Of a stretch of 64,000 bases of DNA, positions 51,666-59,892 are shown one piece after another. Source of the stretch: Microlunatus speluncae. GTDB taxonomy: Bacteria > Actinomycetota > Actinomycetes > Propionibacteriales > Propionibacteriaceae. Every line of letters starts with the position of its first letter. Position 1 is the stretch's first letter. Position numbers and translations under genes: made by a program. Location of the stretch: the NCBI RefSeq assembly GCF_009299835.1, contig NZ_VKCZ01000008.1, positions 186,001-250,000 on the forward strand. The letters are read 5' to 3'. The notes under the pieces are model-generated. The model saw only the letters and a list, made by a program, of their open reading frames with translations. It did no database searches and had not been told where the DNA came from.

Positions 51666-52649
51666 ATGACAAGCATTTTGGGCACCGGTATCACCGAGGG
51701 ACTGCTGCTGAAGCCGGTCACCTACCCCTGGGCGTACGAGTTGTACAACCAGGCGGTCGCCAACACCTGGTTCCCGCACGAGGTCCAGCTGGGCGAGGAC
51801 CTCAGCGACTTCGGCCGGATGACCGACGACGAGCGGCATGCGCTGACCCACCTGATGAGCTACTTCAACCCGAACGAGTTGCTGGTCAACAAGGCTCTCG
51901 CCTTCGGCGTGTATCCCTACGTCAACTCCGCCGAGTGCCATCTGTATCTGGCGAAGCAGATGTGGGAGGAGGCCAACCACTGCATGGCCTTCGAGTACGT
52001 GCTGGAGACCTTCCCGATCGACCGCGCGGCGGCCTACGAGTCGCACGTCAGCGTCCCGTCGATGGCGGCGAAGGAGCAGTTCGAGGTCAGCTTCATCAAG
52101 CGGATGTCGGAGCAGACCCTCGACATCTCCACCACCGAAGGGAAGCAGGACTTCGTCCGCAACCTGGTCGCGTACAACGTGATCTTGGAAGGGATCTGGT
52201 TCTACTCCGGCTTCATGGTCGCCCTGTCCTTCCGGCAGCGGAACCTCCTTCGCAACTTCGGCTCCTTGATCGACTGGATCGTCCGGGACGAGAGCCTGCA
52301 CCTGAAGTTCGGCATCAACCTGATCCTGACCGTGCTGGACGAAAATCCCGATGTCGGCACCGAGGAGTTCGCCGAGGAGATCCGCGGGATGATCTTGAAG
52401 GCCGTCGAGATGGAAGAGGCCTACAACCGGGACCTGCTGCCCAACGGCATCCTGGGCATGAACGCCGAATACATCAACCAGTATGTGAAGTATCTGGCCG
52501 ATCGCCGGTTGGAGGAGCTGGGCTTCGAGGCTGCCTACAACGTGACCAATCCGGCCAAGTGGATGGCAACGGCGAACGACACTCTGCAGCTCGTGAACTT
52601 CTTCGAATCCATCAATACCTCGTACGAAGTCGACGCTCGCGCCAAGTGA
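51666..52649 (+). CDS. nrdB: Ribonucleoside-diphosphate reductase, small subunit, class Ic type
   Basis: The 327-residue R2 protein has ligands at the expected spacing: Glu71 (NPNELLV), Glu102 and His105 (WEEANHC), Glu175 (LEGIWFY), Glu209 and His212 (DESLHL). The residue at the radical-tyrosine place (seven after Glu102) is Phe109 (EANHCMAF). Glu for the first Asp plus Phe for Tyr is the signature of class Ic R2, as in Chlamydia trachomatis, which uses a Mn(IV)/Fe(III) cofactor instead of a tyrosyl radical. It generates the oxidising equivalent for NrdA. Confidence 0.9.
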   Translation: MTSILGTGITEGLLLKPVTYPWAYELYNQAVANTWFPHEVQLGEDLSDFGRMTDDERHALTHLMSYFNPNELLVNKALAFGVYPYVNSAECHLYLAKQMWEEANHCMAFEYVLETFPIDRAAAYESHVSVPSMAAKEQFEVSFIKRMSEQTLDISTTEGKQDFVRNLVAYNVILEGIWFYSGFMVALSFRQRNLLRNFGSLIDWIVRDESLHLKFGINLILTVLDENPDVGTEEFAEEIRGMILKAVEMEEAYNRDLLPNGILGMNAEYINQYVKYLADRRLEELGFEAAYNVTNPAKWMATANDTLQLVNFFESINTSYEVDARAK

Positions 52650-52654
52650 TCATC

Positions 52655-52677
52655 GCTCCCTGAGCTTGTCGAAGGGC
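52655..52677 (+). repeat. REP-like unit
   Basis: GCTCCCTGAGCTTGTCGAAG with GGC following. This is the same unit as 52970-52992 and 28851-28873 with two base changes. It starts 6 bp after the nrdB stop. Confidence 0.7.
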
Positions 52678-52714
52678 GGGCCAGGGGTCGGCTTGGGTTG
52701 GCGGGCGTGGGTCC

Positions 52715-52850
52715 GCGCGGGACTCTGGGGGATGGATGCGCGGGCAACCATCCGCCCGCGGTGATCTTGGATTAGCTGCCGCGACCTTTGCGTCGCGGGC
52801 TCCCGCCAGGCCCGTCCACGCCCGCGCACCCATCCCCCAGAGTCCCGCGC
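52715..52850. repeat. 136-bp element with 31-bp terminal inverted repeats
   Basis: The left arm (52715-52745; starts GCGCGGGACTCTGGGGGATG, ends TGCGCGGGC) pairs with 52820-52850 with one mismatch in 31. The 74-nt interior contains a further hairpin, CCGCGAC-CTTTGC-GTCGCGG. It is MITE-like, or a structured RNA; no encoding frame is visible. Confidence 0.7.
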
Positions 52851-52883
52851 TGGTTGGCTGCCGGGTGTCTGTGGGATCACCCT

Positions 52884-52931
52884 GATGGCGGTCAGTTTGG
52901 CCGGGAGTACCCGGCCAAACTGACCGCCATC
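52884..52931. terminator. Perfect 22-bp hairpin
   Basis: Arms 52884-52905 (GATGGCGGTCAGTTTGGCCG then GG) and 52910-52931 are exactly complementary around the 4-nt loop AGTA. It lies between the nrd operon and the convergent methyltransferase gene and could stop transcription both ways. Degenerate relatives occur at 23978-24012. Confidence 0.75.
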
Positions 52932-52969
52932 TGAACTATCCGCCTGGATCGGGCTTGAGCAAGATCATC

Positions 52970-52992
52970 GTTCCCTGAGCCTGTCGAAGGGC
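52970..52992 (+). repeat. REP-like unit
   Basis: GTTCCCTGAGCCTGTCGAAG with GGC following. It is identical to the unit at 28851-28873 and near-identical to 34603-34625. It can form a short imperfect stem. Confidence 0.7.
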
Positions 52993-53165
52993 AGGCCGGA
53001 TGATCACGCTGCTAACCGACCTCCGGGCCCGCGCATTTCTCCACCACGGTCGACTTCCGCACACCGAGGCGGCGGTTGATCAGGATAGGCCGGAGAAGAC
53101 GGCCAGAGTCGCGGTGCAGGACGGCACGGGCCCCGATCCAGCCGAGGAACAGCCGGATCAGTCGC

Positions 53166-54047
53166 CTACCGGACAGGATTGCTCGGCCCGTCGCTCCGGA
53201 TCGCCGGCGGATCGGCGCGCTGCCGCGCCGCCTCGAACAGCAGGACTCCGGCGGCCGTTGCGGCGTTGAGACTGTCCGGGCCGCCGACCATCGGGATCCT
53301 GGTCCGGATCTGCGCGTGACTCACCCACCGGTCCGACAGGCCGTGCTGCTCGCTGCCGATCACCAGCGCCGTCGGCCCGGTCAGGTCGGCGTCCCAGGAG
53401 GCGACCGAGCCGGCCGGGGTGCCGGCGACGATCCGGATCCGGTGCCGGTCCAGCCAGGCCAGGGCCGTGTCCGTGTCGGTGATCGCCAGCGGCACGGCGA
53501 ACAGATGGCCGAGCGAGGCGCGGACGACGCCGGGCCCGAACGGATCGGTCGCCGGGTCGCAGATGATCATCCCGGTGACGCCCGCGGCGCAGGCCGTCCG
53601 CAGCATTGCGCCGAGATTGCCCGGCTTCTCGATCCGCTCCACCACCAGCAACAGCGGGTCGGACGGGTCGGACGGGCCGGTGATCGGCAGCCGATCCAAC
53701 GCCGTGCCGAAGATCCGGCCGACGGCAAGCAGGCCGTCCGGCCGATCCCGGTAACTGATCCGGTGAAAAGGGGCGGCGGCGAGCTCGACCAGTTCGGCGC
53801 CGCGCCGCCGAGCCCGGGCAAGCAGCTCGGCCTCGTGCCGGTGCAGCCACAGTGACGGACAGTAGTAGACGGTTTGCAGGTCGACCTCCGGGAGCGCGCG
53901 GGCGAGCTCGCGGTAGCCCTCGATCAGGAAGGTGCCGGTGCGCTGCCGGTGCCGCGGCAGCCGGAGCCGGACGAGGTCGGCGACTCTCTTGTTGGTGCGC
54001 GACGTGATCACCGGATCCGCGCGCTGAAGGGACAGAGGTGCGGTCAT
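53166..54047 (-). CDS. TrmH/SpoU-type RNA 2'-O-methyltransferase
   Basis: The 293-residue protein has an N-terminal substrate-binding region (DPVITSRTNKRVADLVRLRL, GTFLIEGYRELARAL) and a SPOUT knot: VVERIEKPGNLGAMLRTACA (motif 1), TALVIGSEQHGLSDRW (motif 2), IPMVGGPDSLNAATAAGVLL (motif 3). It resembles RlmB/TsnR-type enzymes, which methylate ribose in rRNA or tRNA; the target nucleotide is unknown. I chose the ATG at 54047. Confidence 0.88.
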   Translation of the reverse strand: MTAPLSLQRADPVITSRTNKRVADLVRLRLPRHRQRTGTFLIEGYRELARALPEVDLQTVYYCPSLWLHRHEAELLARARRRGAELVELAAAPFHRISYRDRPDGLLAVGRIFGTALDRLPITGPSDPSDPLLLVVERIEKPGNLGAMLRTACAAGVTGMIICDPATDPFGPGVVRASLGHLFAVPLAITDTDTALAWLDRHRIRIVAGTPAGSVASWDADLTGPTALVIGSEQHGLSDRWVSHAQIRTRIPMVGGPDSLNAATAAGVLLFEAARQRADPPAIRSDGPSNPVR

Positions 54048-54304
54048 GATCATCACCCGAATGGTGCGGACGTGGACGCCGCCGGACACCTCGAGGGCAC
54101 CGGTGCGGCGGGAAGGGAGATCTCCGCACTGGTGATCGGACGTCGATCAGCAGCGGGAGTGGATCAGCGACCAGAGCGGTCGGCGATCAGGTCAACTCAA
54201 CGATCGGGGACCCGACCGGTCTCCCAGATCGAGGTCGAGCCGGTCTGCGCTGCGAAGTCGATTCTCGCGCTGATCATCGGCAGTCCTTCCAGTCAGCAAC
54301 GAGC

Positions 54305-54982
54305 CTAGGCAGCCGGCGCAGTCGATGCCAGTGAATTTCGGGGCCGGCGCACCTGTCGGACGCCGAGCAGGATCAGTCCGGCCAGCACCGGGTAGACGGC
54401 GATCCGCTCCAGCACGCCGCCGACCCGGCTCAGCACCCGGGGCGGGTCGGCAACGACCAGACCGAGGAAGACCAGGCCGCCGAGCAGGCCGATCAGGCCG
54501 AGAACGCGCAGGACCCGGCGGGGCGAGATCTCCGGCCGGCGGATGGCGATCAGCAGCGTGATCGCGAGGGCGCCGGCGGTCGTACCGCCGGCCAGAGCGA
54601 CGGACTCCGGGCCGTACGCGTTCCACGGCGGGATGATCCCTTGCGCCGAGACCAGCAGGCCGCAGACCACCAGCAGGCCACGGGCGATCCGAACCGGCCA
54701 CCGCGGCCCACCCTCGACGACGGACAGCAGCCCACCGGCGATGATCAGCAGGCCGACCATGATCAGGGTCAGGTCGAGCACCGGATGGAACGGCGAACAG
54801 TCCACATACCGCGAGTCCGGCACGGCGCAACCGGTGGCGCCCAGATCGCTGATCGTGATCCGCCAGGGCTCGAACCGGTCGTACGAGGCGAGCCCGGCCC
54901 AGCCGACCGCCGCGATCAGCTCGGCGACCATGAGCAACCCGGCCGCGATCCAGCAACAACCCCCGAGCAGCCGTCTGATCAT
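54305..54982 (-). CDS. DUF998 family membrane protein
   Basis: The 225-residue product has about six hydrophobic segments and the ITISDLGATGC motif near residue 45, the SDLG feature of DUF998 proteins. The ATG at 54982 lies close behind a GGGGGCG ribosome site. Function unknown. Confidence 0.75.
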   Translation of the reverse strand: MIRRLLGGCCWIAAGLLMVAELIAAVGWAGLASYDRFEPWRITISDLGATGCAVPDSRYVDCSPFHPVLDLTLIMVGLLIIAGGLLSVVEGGPRWPVRIARGLLVVCGLLVSAQGIIPPWNAYGPESVALAGGTTAGALAITLLIAIRRPEISPRRVLRVLGLIGLLGGLVFLGLVVADPPRVLSRVGGVLERIAVYPVLAGLILLGVRQVRRPRNSLASTAPAA

Positions 54983-55029
54983 CACGCCCCCTTGAGCCGA
55001 GCCTAGTGTCCTGAGGCTCATTCCAGGCT

Positions 55030-56535
55030 TCAGCTGCGCTCGGCGGGGCCGGCGACACCGGTGGCGCGGATCAGGTCGGCCGCCTGGTCCGGCGCGAGGT
55101 CGGCGACGGTGCAGCCGCCACGCCGGCAGGCCGCGCTGGTCGCGGTCAGGGTGAGCAGGCCGGCGCGTCGCTGCAACGGCGACTGCGAGATCCGCCAGCC
55201 GATGATGCCGTCATGAGCCAGCACCGTGGTCCGCCGGTCCAGCAGACCGGATCGCAGGATCAGGTGGCCACCACGCGAGCCATGCCCGAGGCTTCGGTAT
55301 TCCGCAGTCCCCAGCAGGACGGCCAGCGGCACGACGATGATCATCGCGAGGCCCACGCCGAGCCACCACCACGGCTGGTCGGTCACCAGAGCGGTGATCA
55401 GCAACCCCGCCACGATGATCATGGAAACGACGAGGCCGCGAACGACCCGGCGTCGCCGCGCGGCCGGCGGATGCCGGACCAGTTCGGGGTCGGCCAACGA
55501 CGGCGCCTCGGGCAGCACCCGTCCGGCCAGCTCGGCTGCCTCGTCCCGCGGGATGACCGGGGTCAGGTAACGCATCGAGCCGGACTTGTTCTCCTCGTCC
55601 TCCTCGGCGGCGGCCGACACCGACAGCGGCTCGACCCGGGCGCCGCCGGCCAGCCGGCCCAGCAGCGGCTCGGACAGGATCATCCCGCGGAGCCGGCGCA
55701 GGTCGAGCCCCAGCCGTCGGTGCGCCAGCAACCCGCGCTCCATCGACAGCCAGTCCCGGCCGGACCGGGACAGCCGGAGCCGCCACCACTCCTCGACGAA
55801 GACGATCATGCTCAGCGCGATGCCCAACCCGACCAGCAGCACCACCCCGGCCAGCACCAGCTGCCAGAGCGGCCACGACCCGAGCAACGGCGCGGCCCAG
55901 GCCCAGACCTGCTCCGGCTGGAGACCGAACACGCCCAGCCCGCGATAGCCGACCAGGGCCAACAGGGCCACGCCGCCGACGCCCCAGACGGTCAGCGGCG
56001 CATAGCGCAGCCAATCCCGGCTGAAGATCAGCAGCGTGTCCGGATCGGCCTCAGCGGCGTCGGCGCCGGTGGGGCGCAGTGCGGCACGGAGCCGATCCGC
56101 GTCAGCCACCCGGAGCCCCGACAGCGTGATCGTGTCCTGTTGCGCGGCCTGGCCGGCGGAGATCTTGATCCGCTGCAACCCGAGCAGTCGTTGCACCGGG
56201 CCGGCGGTCGTCTGGACGCTGCGGATCCGGGACCGGGCGACCGACTTCCGGGTGCGGAAGAGCAGTCCCTTGGTCAGCTCGAACCGGTCGGCGGTGACCC
56301 GATACCGGGTCGTCGACGCGGTGATCATCTCGGCCACCATCAGCAGCACGAAGATGCCACCGATCACCGCGGACCGGATCAGCGGCTCCGGCTGCAGGGT
56401 GAAACCGCCGATCAGCCAACTGAGCAGGGCGGAGCCGAAGGCCGGCAGCAGCCAGGTCAGGTTGGCGGCAAAGGTGCGCCGGCTCGGCCGCGTCCAGTCG
56501 ATCACGACCGCGGGCTCGACCTGAGCGGTGATCAT
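55030..56535 (-). CDS. Membrane protein with bacterial PH domains (YdbT/DUF304-like), large partner
   Basis: The 501-residue protein has repeated membrane-helix pairs (about 25-70, 175-250, 365-405). These alternate with bacterial PH domains (bPH2), recognised by RYRVTADRFELTKGLLFRTR and SRIRSVQTTAGPVQRLLGL, SMERGLLAHRRLGLDLRRLR, and HLILRSGLLDRRTTVLAHDG. This matches the large protein of the YdbS-YdbT pair. The ATG at 56535 overlaps the stop of the small partner (ATGA), so they are coupled. A role at the membrane is likely; molecular function is unknown. Confidence 0.83.
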   Translation of the reverse strand: MITAQVEPAVVIDWTRPSRRTFAANLTWLLPAFGSALLSWLIGGFTLQPEPLIRSAVIGGIFVLLMVAEMITASTTRYRVTADRFELTKGLLFRTRKSVARSRIRSVQTTAGPVQRLLGLQRIKISAGQAAQQDTITLSGLRVADADRLRAALRPTGADAAEADPDTLLIFSRDWLRYAPLTVWGVGGVALLALVGYRGLGVFGLQPEQVWAWAAPLLGSWPLWQLVLAGVVLLVGLGIALSMIVFVEEWWRLRLSRSGRDWLSMERGLLAHRRLGLDLRRLRGMILSEPLLGRLAGGARVEPLSVSAAAEEDEENKSGSMRYLTPVIPRDEAAELAGRVLPEAPSLADPELVRHPPAARRRRVVRGLVVSMIIVAGLLITALVTDQPWWWLGVGLAMIIVVPLAVLLGTAEYRSLGHGSRGGHLILRSGLLDRRTTVLAHDGIIGWRISQSPLQRRAGLLTLTATSAACRRGGCTVADLAPDQAADLIRATGVAGPAERS

Positions 56536-57080
56536 GTCCCGTCCTGATCGGTGAGGCCGGCGGCGGTGGCCAGGCGGTCGACCAAGGCCCGGCCGCGATC
56601 GGCGTCGAGCCCGGTGATGATCACCGGGCCGGCGGCCGACGCGGTCGTCACGGTCACGTCGACCAGCCCGAACGACCGCTGCAGCGGGCCTTGCTTGGTG
56701 TCCACCGTCTGCACCCGGCTGATCGGCGCGATCCGCCATTCCCGCCACAGCCAGCCGGTCGCGGCGTAGACCCGGTCGTCGTCCACTTCCCAGCGGTGCA
56801 CCCGATAGCTGGCCGGCGGGACGATGATCAACAACGCCACCAGGATCAGCACGCTGCCGGCCAGGACCAGACCGGTCGGCACCGGCCAGCGGGACCAGGT
56901 CCAGAGACCGGCAGTGACGAGCTCGGCCGCCAGCACGATCACGGCCAGCAAGGCGAGCTGAGCCCGCCACCAGCCGATCGCCCGGCGATCGATCCGCTCC
57001 CCCGGCGAGATCGGGAACTCGCCGGTCGCTCGCGGTTCCATCACCGGCTCCGCCACGCTCGATTGCGATCTGCTGTTCAC
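56532..57080 (-). CDS. Membrane protein with a bPH2 domain (YdbS/DUF304-like), small partner
   Basis: The 182-residue protein has two membrane helices (AQLALLAVIVLAAELVTAGL; LVLAGSVLILVALLIIVPPA) followed by one PH domain with YRVHRWEVDDDRVYAATGWL and ISRVQTVDTKQGPLQRSFGL. I chose the GTG at 57080, preceded by AAAGGTGG at a good distance. It is the first gene of the pair, divergent from a TetR gene whose operator-like repeats lie between them. Confidence 0.8.
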   Translation of the reverse strand: MNSRSQSSVAEPVMEPRATGEFPISPGERIDRRAIGWWRAQLALLAVIVLAAELVTAGLWTWSRWPVPTGLVLAGSVLILVALLIIVPPASYRVHRWEVDDDRVYAATGWLWREWRIAPISRVQTVDTKQGPLQRSFGLVDVTVTTASAAGPVIITGLDADRGRALVDRLATAAGLTDQDGT

Positions 57081-57094
57081 CGCACCACCTTTCC

Positions 57095-57162
57095 GATACA
57101 ACTGACTCGATACATCTGCATCATAACAACGGATCTGCTACGGTTGCAATACAAGTGCATCG
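57095..57162. promoter_or_regulatory. Three repeated operator-like sites between the PH-domain operon and the TetR gene
   Basis: Copies: GATACAACTGACTC (57095-57108), GATACATCTGCATC (57109-57122) and CAATACAAGTGCATCG (57147-57162). All share ATACA-NN-TG followed by an ATC-like end, and the second is close to a palindrome (GATACA/TGCATC). The region is much more AT-rich than its surroundings. The adjacent TetR is the obvious binder. Confidence 0.6.
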
Positions 57163-57179
57163 GAAAGGAGAACCCGGGT

Positions 57180-57815
57180 GTGCCGAAACTGATCGATCAC
57201 GAGGCTCAGCGCGAGCAGCTCGCCGAGGCCGTCTGGCGGCTGGCGGCCGATCGGGGGCTGGAGTCGGTCAGCCTGCGCGAGGTCGCCCAGGAGGCCGGGG
57301 TCTCACTGGGCCGGGTGCAGCGCAGCTTCGCCAGCAAGGACGAGATGCTGCGGTACGCCCTGGCCCTGATCAACACCCAGGCCGGCCGGCGGGTGGAGCG
57401 ACGGGTGCTGGCGCTGGGTGACCAGCCCTCGACCGCCGACCTCCTCCGGGAGAGCCTGACCGAGGTGCTCGGCCTGGAGGAGGACAGCCGGCTCGCGATC
57501 CGGGTGCAGCTGGTGTTCTTCACTCGCTCGATCCACGACGAGGAAGTGGCCAAGATCATCCGCGGCGACAACCTGTCCGACCTGTATCTCTTCACCGCCG
57601 ACCTGATCACGAAGTTGATCAGGCGCCGCGGTGAGATCGACCCGATCAAGGAAGCCGAACTGCTCTGGTCGACCGCGATCGGCCTCGGCACGGACGTGGT
57701 GATCGGCCAGCGGGATGCCCGCGAGGCCTGCGAACTGCTGGACTACTACCTGGTCCGCCTGCTCGGCCCCTCCGGCTGGCCGGCCGCCGCCCACATCGCC
57801 GCCCGGCTGCCCTGA
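57180..57815 (+). CDS. TetR-family transcriptional regulator
   Basis: The 211-residue protein has the N-terminal TetR DNA-binding domain (about 8-55: EQLAEAVWRLAADRGLESVS, LREVAQEAGVSLGRVQRSFA) followed by a helical ligand domain (FFTRSIHDEEVAKIIRGDNL, AELLWSTAIGLGTDVVIGQR). The GTG at 57180 follows AAAGGAG by 9 nt. It is divergent from two PH-domain membrane proteins that it probably represses. Ligand unknown. Confidence 0.9.
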   Translation: MPKLIDHEAQREQLAEAVWRLAADRGLESVSLREVAQEAGVSLGRVQRSFASKDEMLRYALALINTQAGRRVERRVLALGDQPSTADLLRESLTEVLGLEEDSRLAIRVQLVFFTRSIHDEEVAKIIRGDNLSDLYLFTADLITKLIRRRGEIDPIKEAELLWSTAIGLGTDVVIGQRDAREACELLDYYLVRLLGPSGWPAAAHIAARLP

Positions 57816-57822
57816 AGCCGGG

Positions 57823-58350
57823 TTACTCGGCTTCCCAGGTGCCCATGATCACCGCGCGGCCGATGCTGTGCGAGAACAGGTTGAAGCCGAGGTAGGCACA
57901 GCTCGCCTCGGCCGGGATGCCGAGCGACTCGACATCCACCGCGTGCACGCCGATGAAGTAGCGGTGCGGCCCGTGACCGGGCGGCGGCGCGGCGCCCACG
58001 TAGCCCGCGAAGCCGGCGTCGTTGCGCAGCTGGAACGCCCCGCCGGGAAGGCCGGACCCGCCCTCGGCGCCGGCGTCGGTGGCCAATGCGGTGGTCGACA
58101 CCGGCACGTCCACGACGGCCCAGTGCCAGAATCCGCTGGTCGTCGGCGCGTCCGGATCGAAGACGGTGATCGCGAACGACTTCGTTCCAGCCGGGAAACC
58201 GGACCAGGACAGCTGTGGCGACCGGTCCGCGCCCCCGGCCCCCATCCGGCCACTGACCTGGGGCAACTCGAGCCGGCCACCGTCGCCAAGATCTTCACTG
58301 GTCAAACCGAAGGACGGCAACGAGCCGATCACGTCATAGGGAGTAGCCAT
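57823..58350 (-). CDS. PEBP-family (YbhB/YbcL-like) protein
   Basis: The 175-residue protein is a bacterial phosphatidylethanolamine-binding/Raf-kinase-inhibitor-like protein: [40 protein letters not shown] and [20 protein letters not shown]. These bind anionic small molecules in a conserved pocket (Asp-Pro and His-Trp residues). The biological role is unclear. It is convergent with the TetR gene (7-bp gap). Confidence 0.9.
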   Translation of the reverse strand: MATPYDVIGSLPSFGLTSEDLGDGGRLELPQVSGRMGAGGADRSPQLSWSGFPAGTKSFAITVFDPDAPTTSGFWHWAVVDVPVSTTALATDAGAEGGSGLPGGAFQLRNDAGFAGYVGAAPPPGHGPHRYFIGVHAVDVESLGIPAEASCAYLGFNLFSHSIGRAVIMGTWEAE

Positions 58351-58360
58351 GGCACGCACC

Positions 58361-59041
58361 CTAGTTCCCTCGGTCCTGCCAGGTGCAGATGCAGGCCTCG
58401 TTGCCCTCCGGATCGGCGAGGATCCAGAACGCCCGGGCCGCGCGATCGGACAGCAGCCGGCCGCCGGCGGCGAGGGTGGCGGCGATCCGCCGGTCCGCCA
58501 CATCATGCGCGACGGTGACGTCGAAGTGGATCCGGTTGCGCTGCGGCCGCGGCTCGGACATTTGCTGGAACCACACCGCGGGGGACACTCCCAGCGGGTC
58601 GACCACGGCGCGGACGACGCCGTCGTTGTCGGCCGGCGCGTCGACGTAGTCGAGCACCGCGGCCCAGAACGGTCGCACAGCGGGGATGTCGAGGGCGTCG
58701 ATCGCGATCTCCAGGGTGGTCGGCCGGGTCGGCTCGCTGGTGATCACGTGCCCCGCGGCAAGACCGGAGATGATCCGGCAGAGCTCGAGATCGGCCTCGG
58801 TCAGGTTTTCGATCACCCGGGTCGTGCACACGACGTGCAGCACATCGGGCGCGCGCAAGTTGATCATCGGATGGTGACCGAGCCGATCGGCGGCCTCGGC
58901 GATCCGGCCGGCCAGGGTGCCGGCGGCCGCGTACGACCCGCAATGGAACACCGCCTCCGCCCGGCCGAGCAGGAAGCGCCAGTCCGTCAGCCCGAGGGCG
59001 TCGAAGGCGGAGGCGGTGACCCGGCGCGAGCTGCTGATCAT
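58361..59041 (-). CDS. Fusion of pterin-4a-carbinolamine dehydratase-like and VOC domains
   Basis: The 226-residue protein has an N-terminal PCD-like half (about 10-95, [24 protein letters not shown] segment [20 protein letters not shown], containing the HHP motif) and a C-terminal VOC half (about 105-226, [55 protein letters not shown]). PCD normally dehydrates 4a-hydroxytetrahydropterin; the third catalytic His is not clear. The fusion suggests a pterin-related or VOC-type ligand-binding role, not certain. Confidence 0.75.
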   Translation of the reverse strand: MISSSRRVTASAFDALGLTDWRFLLGRAEAVFHCGSYAAAGTLAGRIAEAADRLGHHPMINLRAPDVLHVVCTTRVIENLTEADLELCRIISGLAAGHVITSEPTRPTTLEIAIDALDIPAVRPFWAAVLDYVDAPADNDGVVRAVVDPLGVSPAVWFQQMSEPRPQRNRIHFDVTVAHDVADRRIAATLAAGGRLLSDRAARAFWILADPEGNEACICTWQDRGN

Positions 59042-59105
59042 GCCGGTACTGTAACCGGGCTAGTGGCATGGTCAGGAGGGTGCTGAAGGATCCTCCTAGA
59101 AGAAG

Positions 59106-59849
59106 GTCGGGCGTCACCGGCGGCTGGTCATCGAGGAAGGCGGTCACCATCGGCACCAAGACCGCCGACTCGGCCAGAATCCCGATGTGCGACGTCGCCG
59201 GCAGGACCACCAGTCGCGCCTCTGGCACGGCCTGCAACCGGCCCGCCGCCGCCGCCTGCTCGTCGCCGCCACCGCGCAGCCGTGACAGGGCCAGCGCATG
59301 CTCCGGGCGTACGGCATCGGCGTCGCCGATGATGATCATCGTCCGCGCCCGGATCGCGCGCAGTTCGTCGTCGCCGATCTCCTGATCATCGATCCCGAAG
59401 ATCTTCATCTTCTCGACGAAGGCCGCGAACGCCTCGGGGTCCGACGTGTGCGCCAGGAACGCCCGCTCGACCGACGTTTCGGCGAAGGACGCCGCGCTGA
59501 GTCCCTGGATCCCGTCGAACACCGACGAGTACCACCCGTCCTTGCGATAGGCGGCCGACAGCGAGACCAGCTTGCCGACCAGGGCCGCGGCGTCGTCGCC
59601 GAACTGTTCGTAGGACAGTGGACGCGCGATGTCCGGGGTACGGCCGTGGCCCTGTTGATCGAAGATGATCACCGGGCGATCGGCCGCGAACGCGGACACC
59701 CACGGCCCCATCGAGGCGGTGGCCATGAAAGCGCCGGGGATCAGCAGCAACGGGGGCCGTCCGGTCTCCCCCAGCTCGCCGTACACCTCGTGGTAGAGGC
59801 TCAGCCCGTTGATCGGCAACTGTCCGCTGCGCGCCGGCCGGGTGATCAT
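59106..59849 (-). pseudogene. Alpha/beta hydrolase missing its nucleophile elbow
   Basis: About 248 residues are recognisable: LPINGLSLYHEVYGELGETG, PPLLLIPGAFMATASMGPWV, IIFDQQGHGRT, then SYEQFGDDAAALVGKLVSLS, and later MIIIGDADAVRPEHAL and LPATSHIGI (catalytic Asp and His regions). Between ALV and GKLVSLSAAYR at about 59576, the usual roughly 38 residues with the GxSxGG nucleophile elbow are absent, in frame. The expected stop after VTPD is also missing, and the frame runs on into the next gene. It is therefore probably inactive. Confidence 0.75.
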
Positions 59850-59892
59850 GCACCCTCACCGCTCTCACGCGTGCTCGGCGCCGCGGCCGGCG

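Larger units (their letters stand above)
52650..53165. other. Repeat-rich intergenic region after nrdB
   Basis: No coding sequence is supported. It contains two REP-like units (52655-52677 and 52970-52992), a 136-bp element with 31-bp terminal inverted repeats (52715-52850), and a perfect 22-bp hairpin (52884-52931). It is the densest repeat cluster in the window. Confidence 0.65.

Noticed and set aside
48762..52301. A 1179-codon open frame opposite nrdA-nrdB
   Set aside because: Same reason: low-complexity Leu/Asp/Gly/Val/Arg product antisense to ribonucleotide reductase genes.
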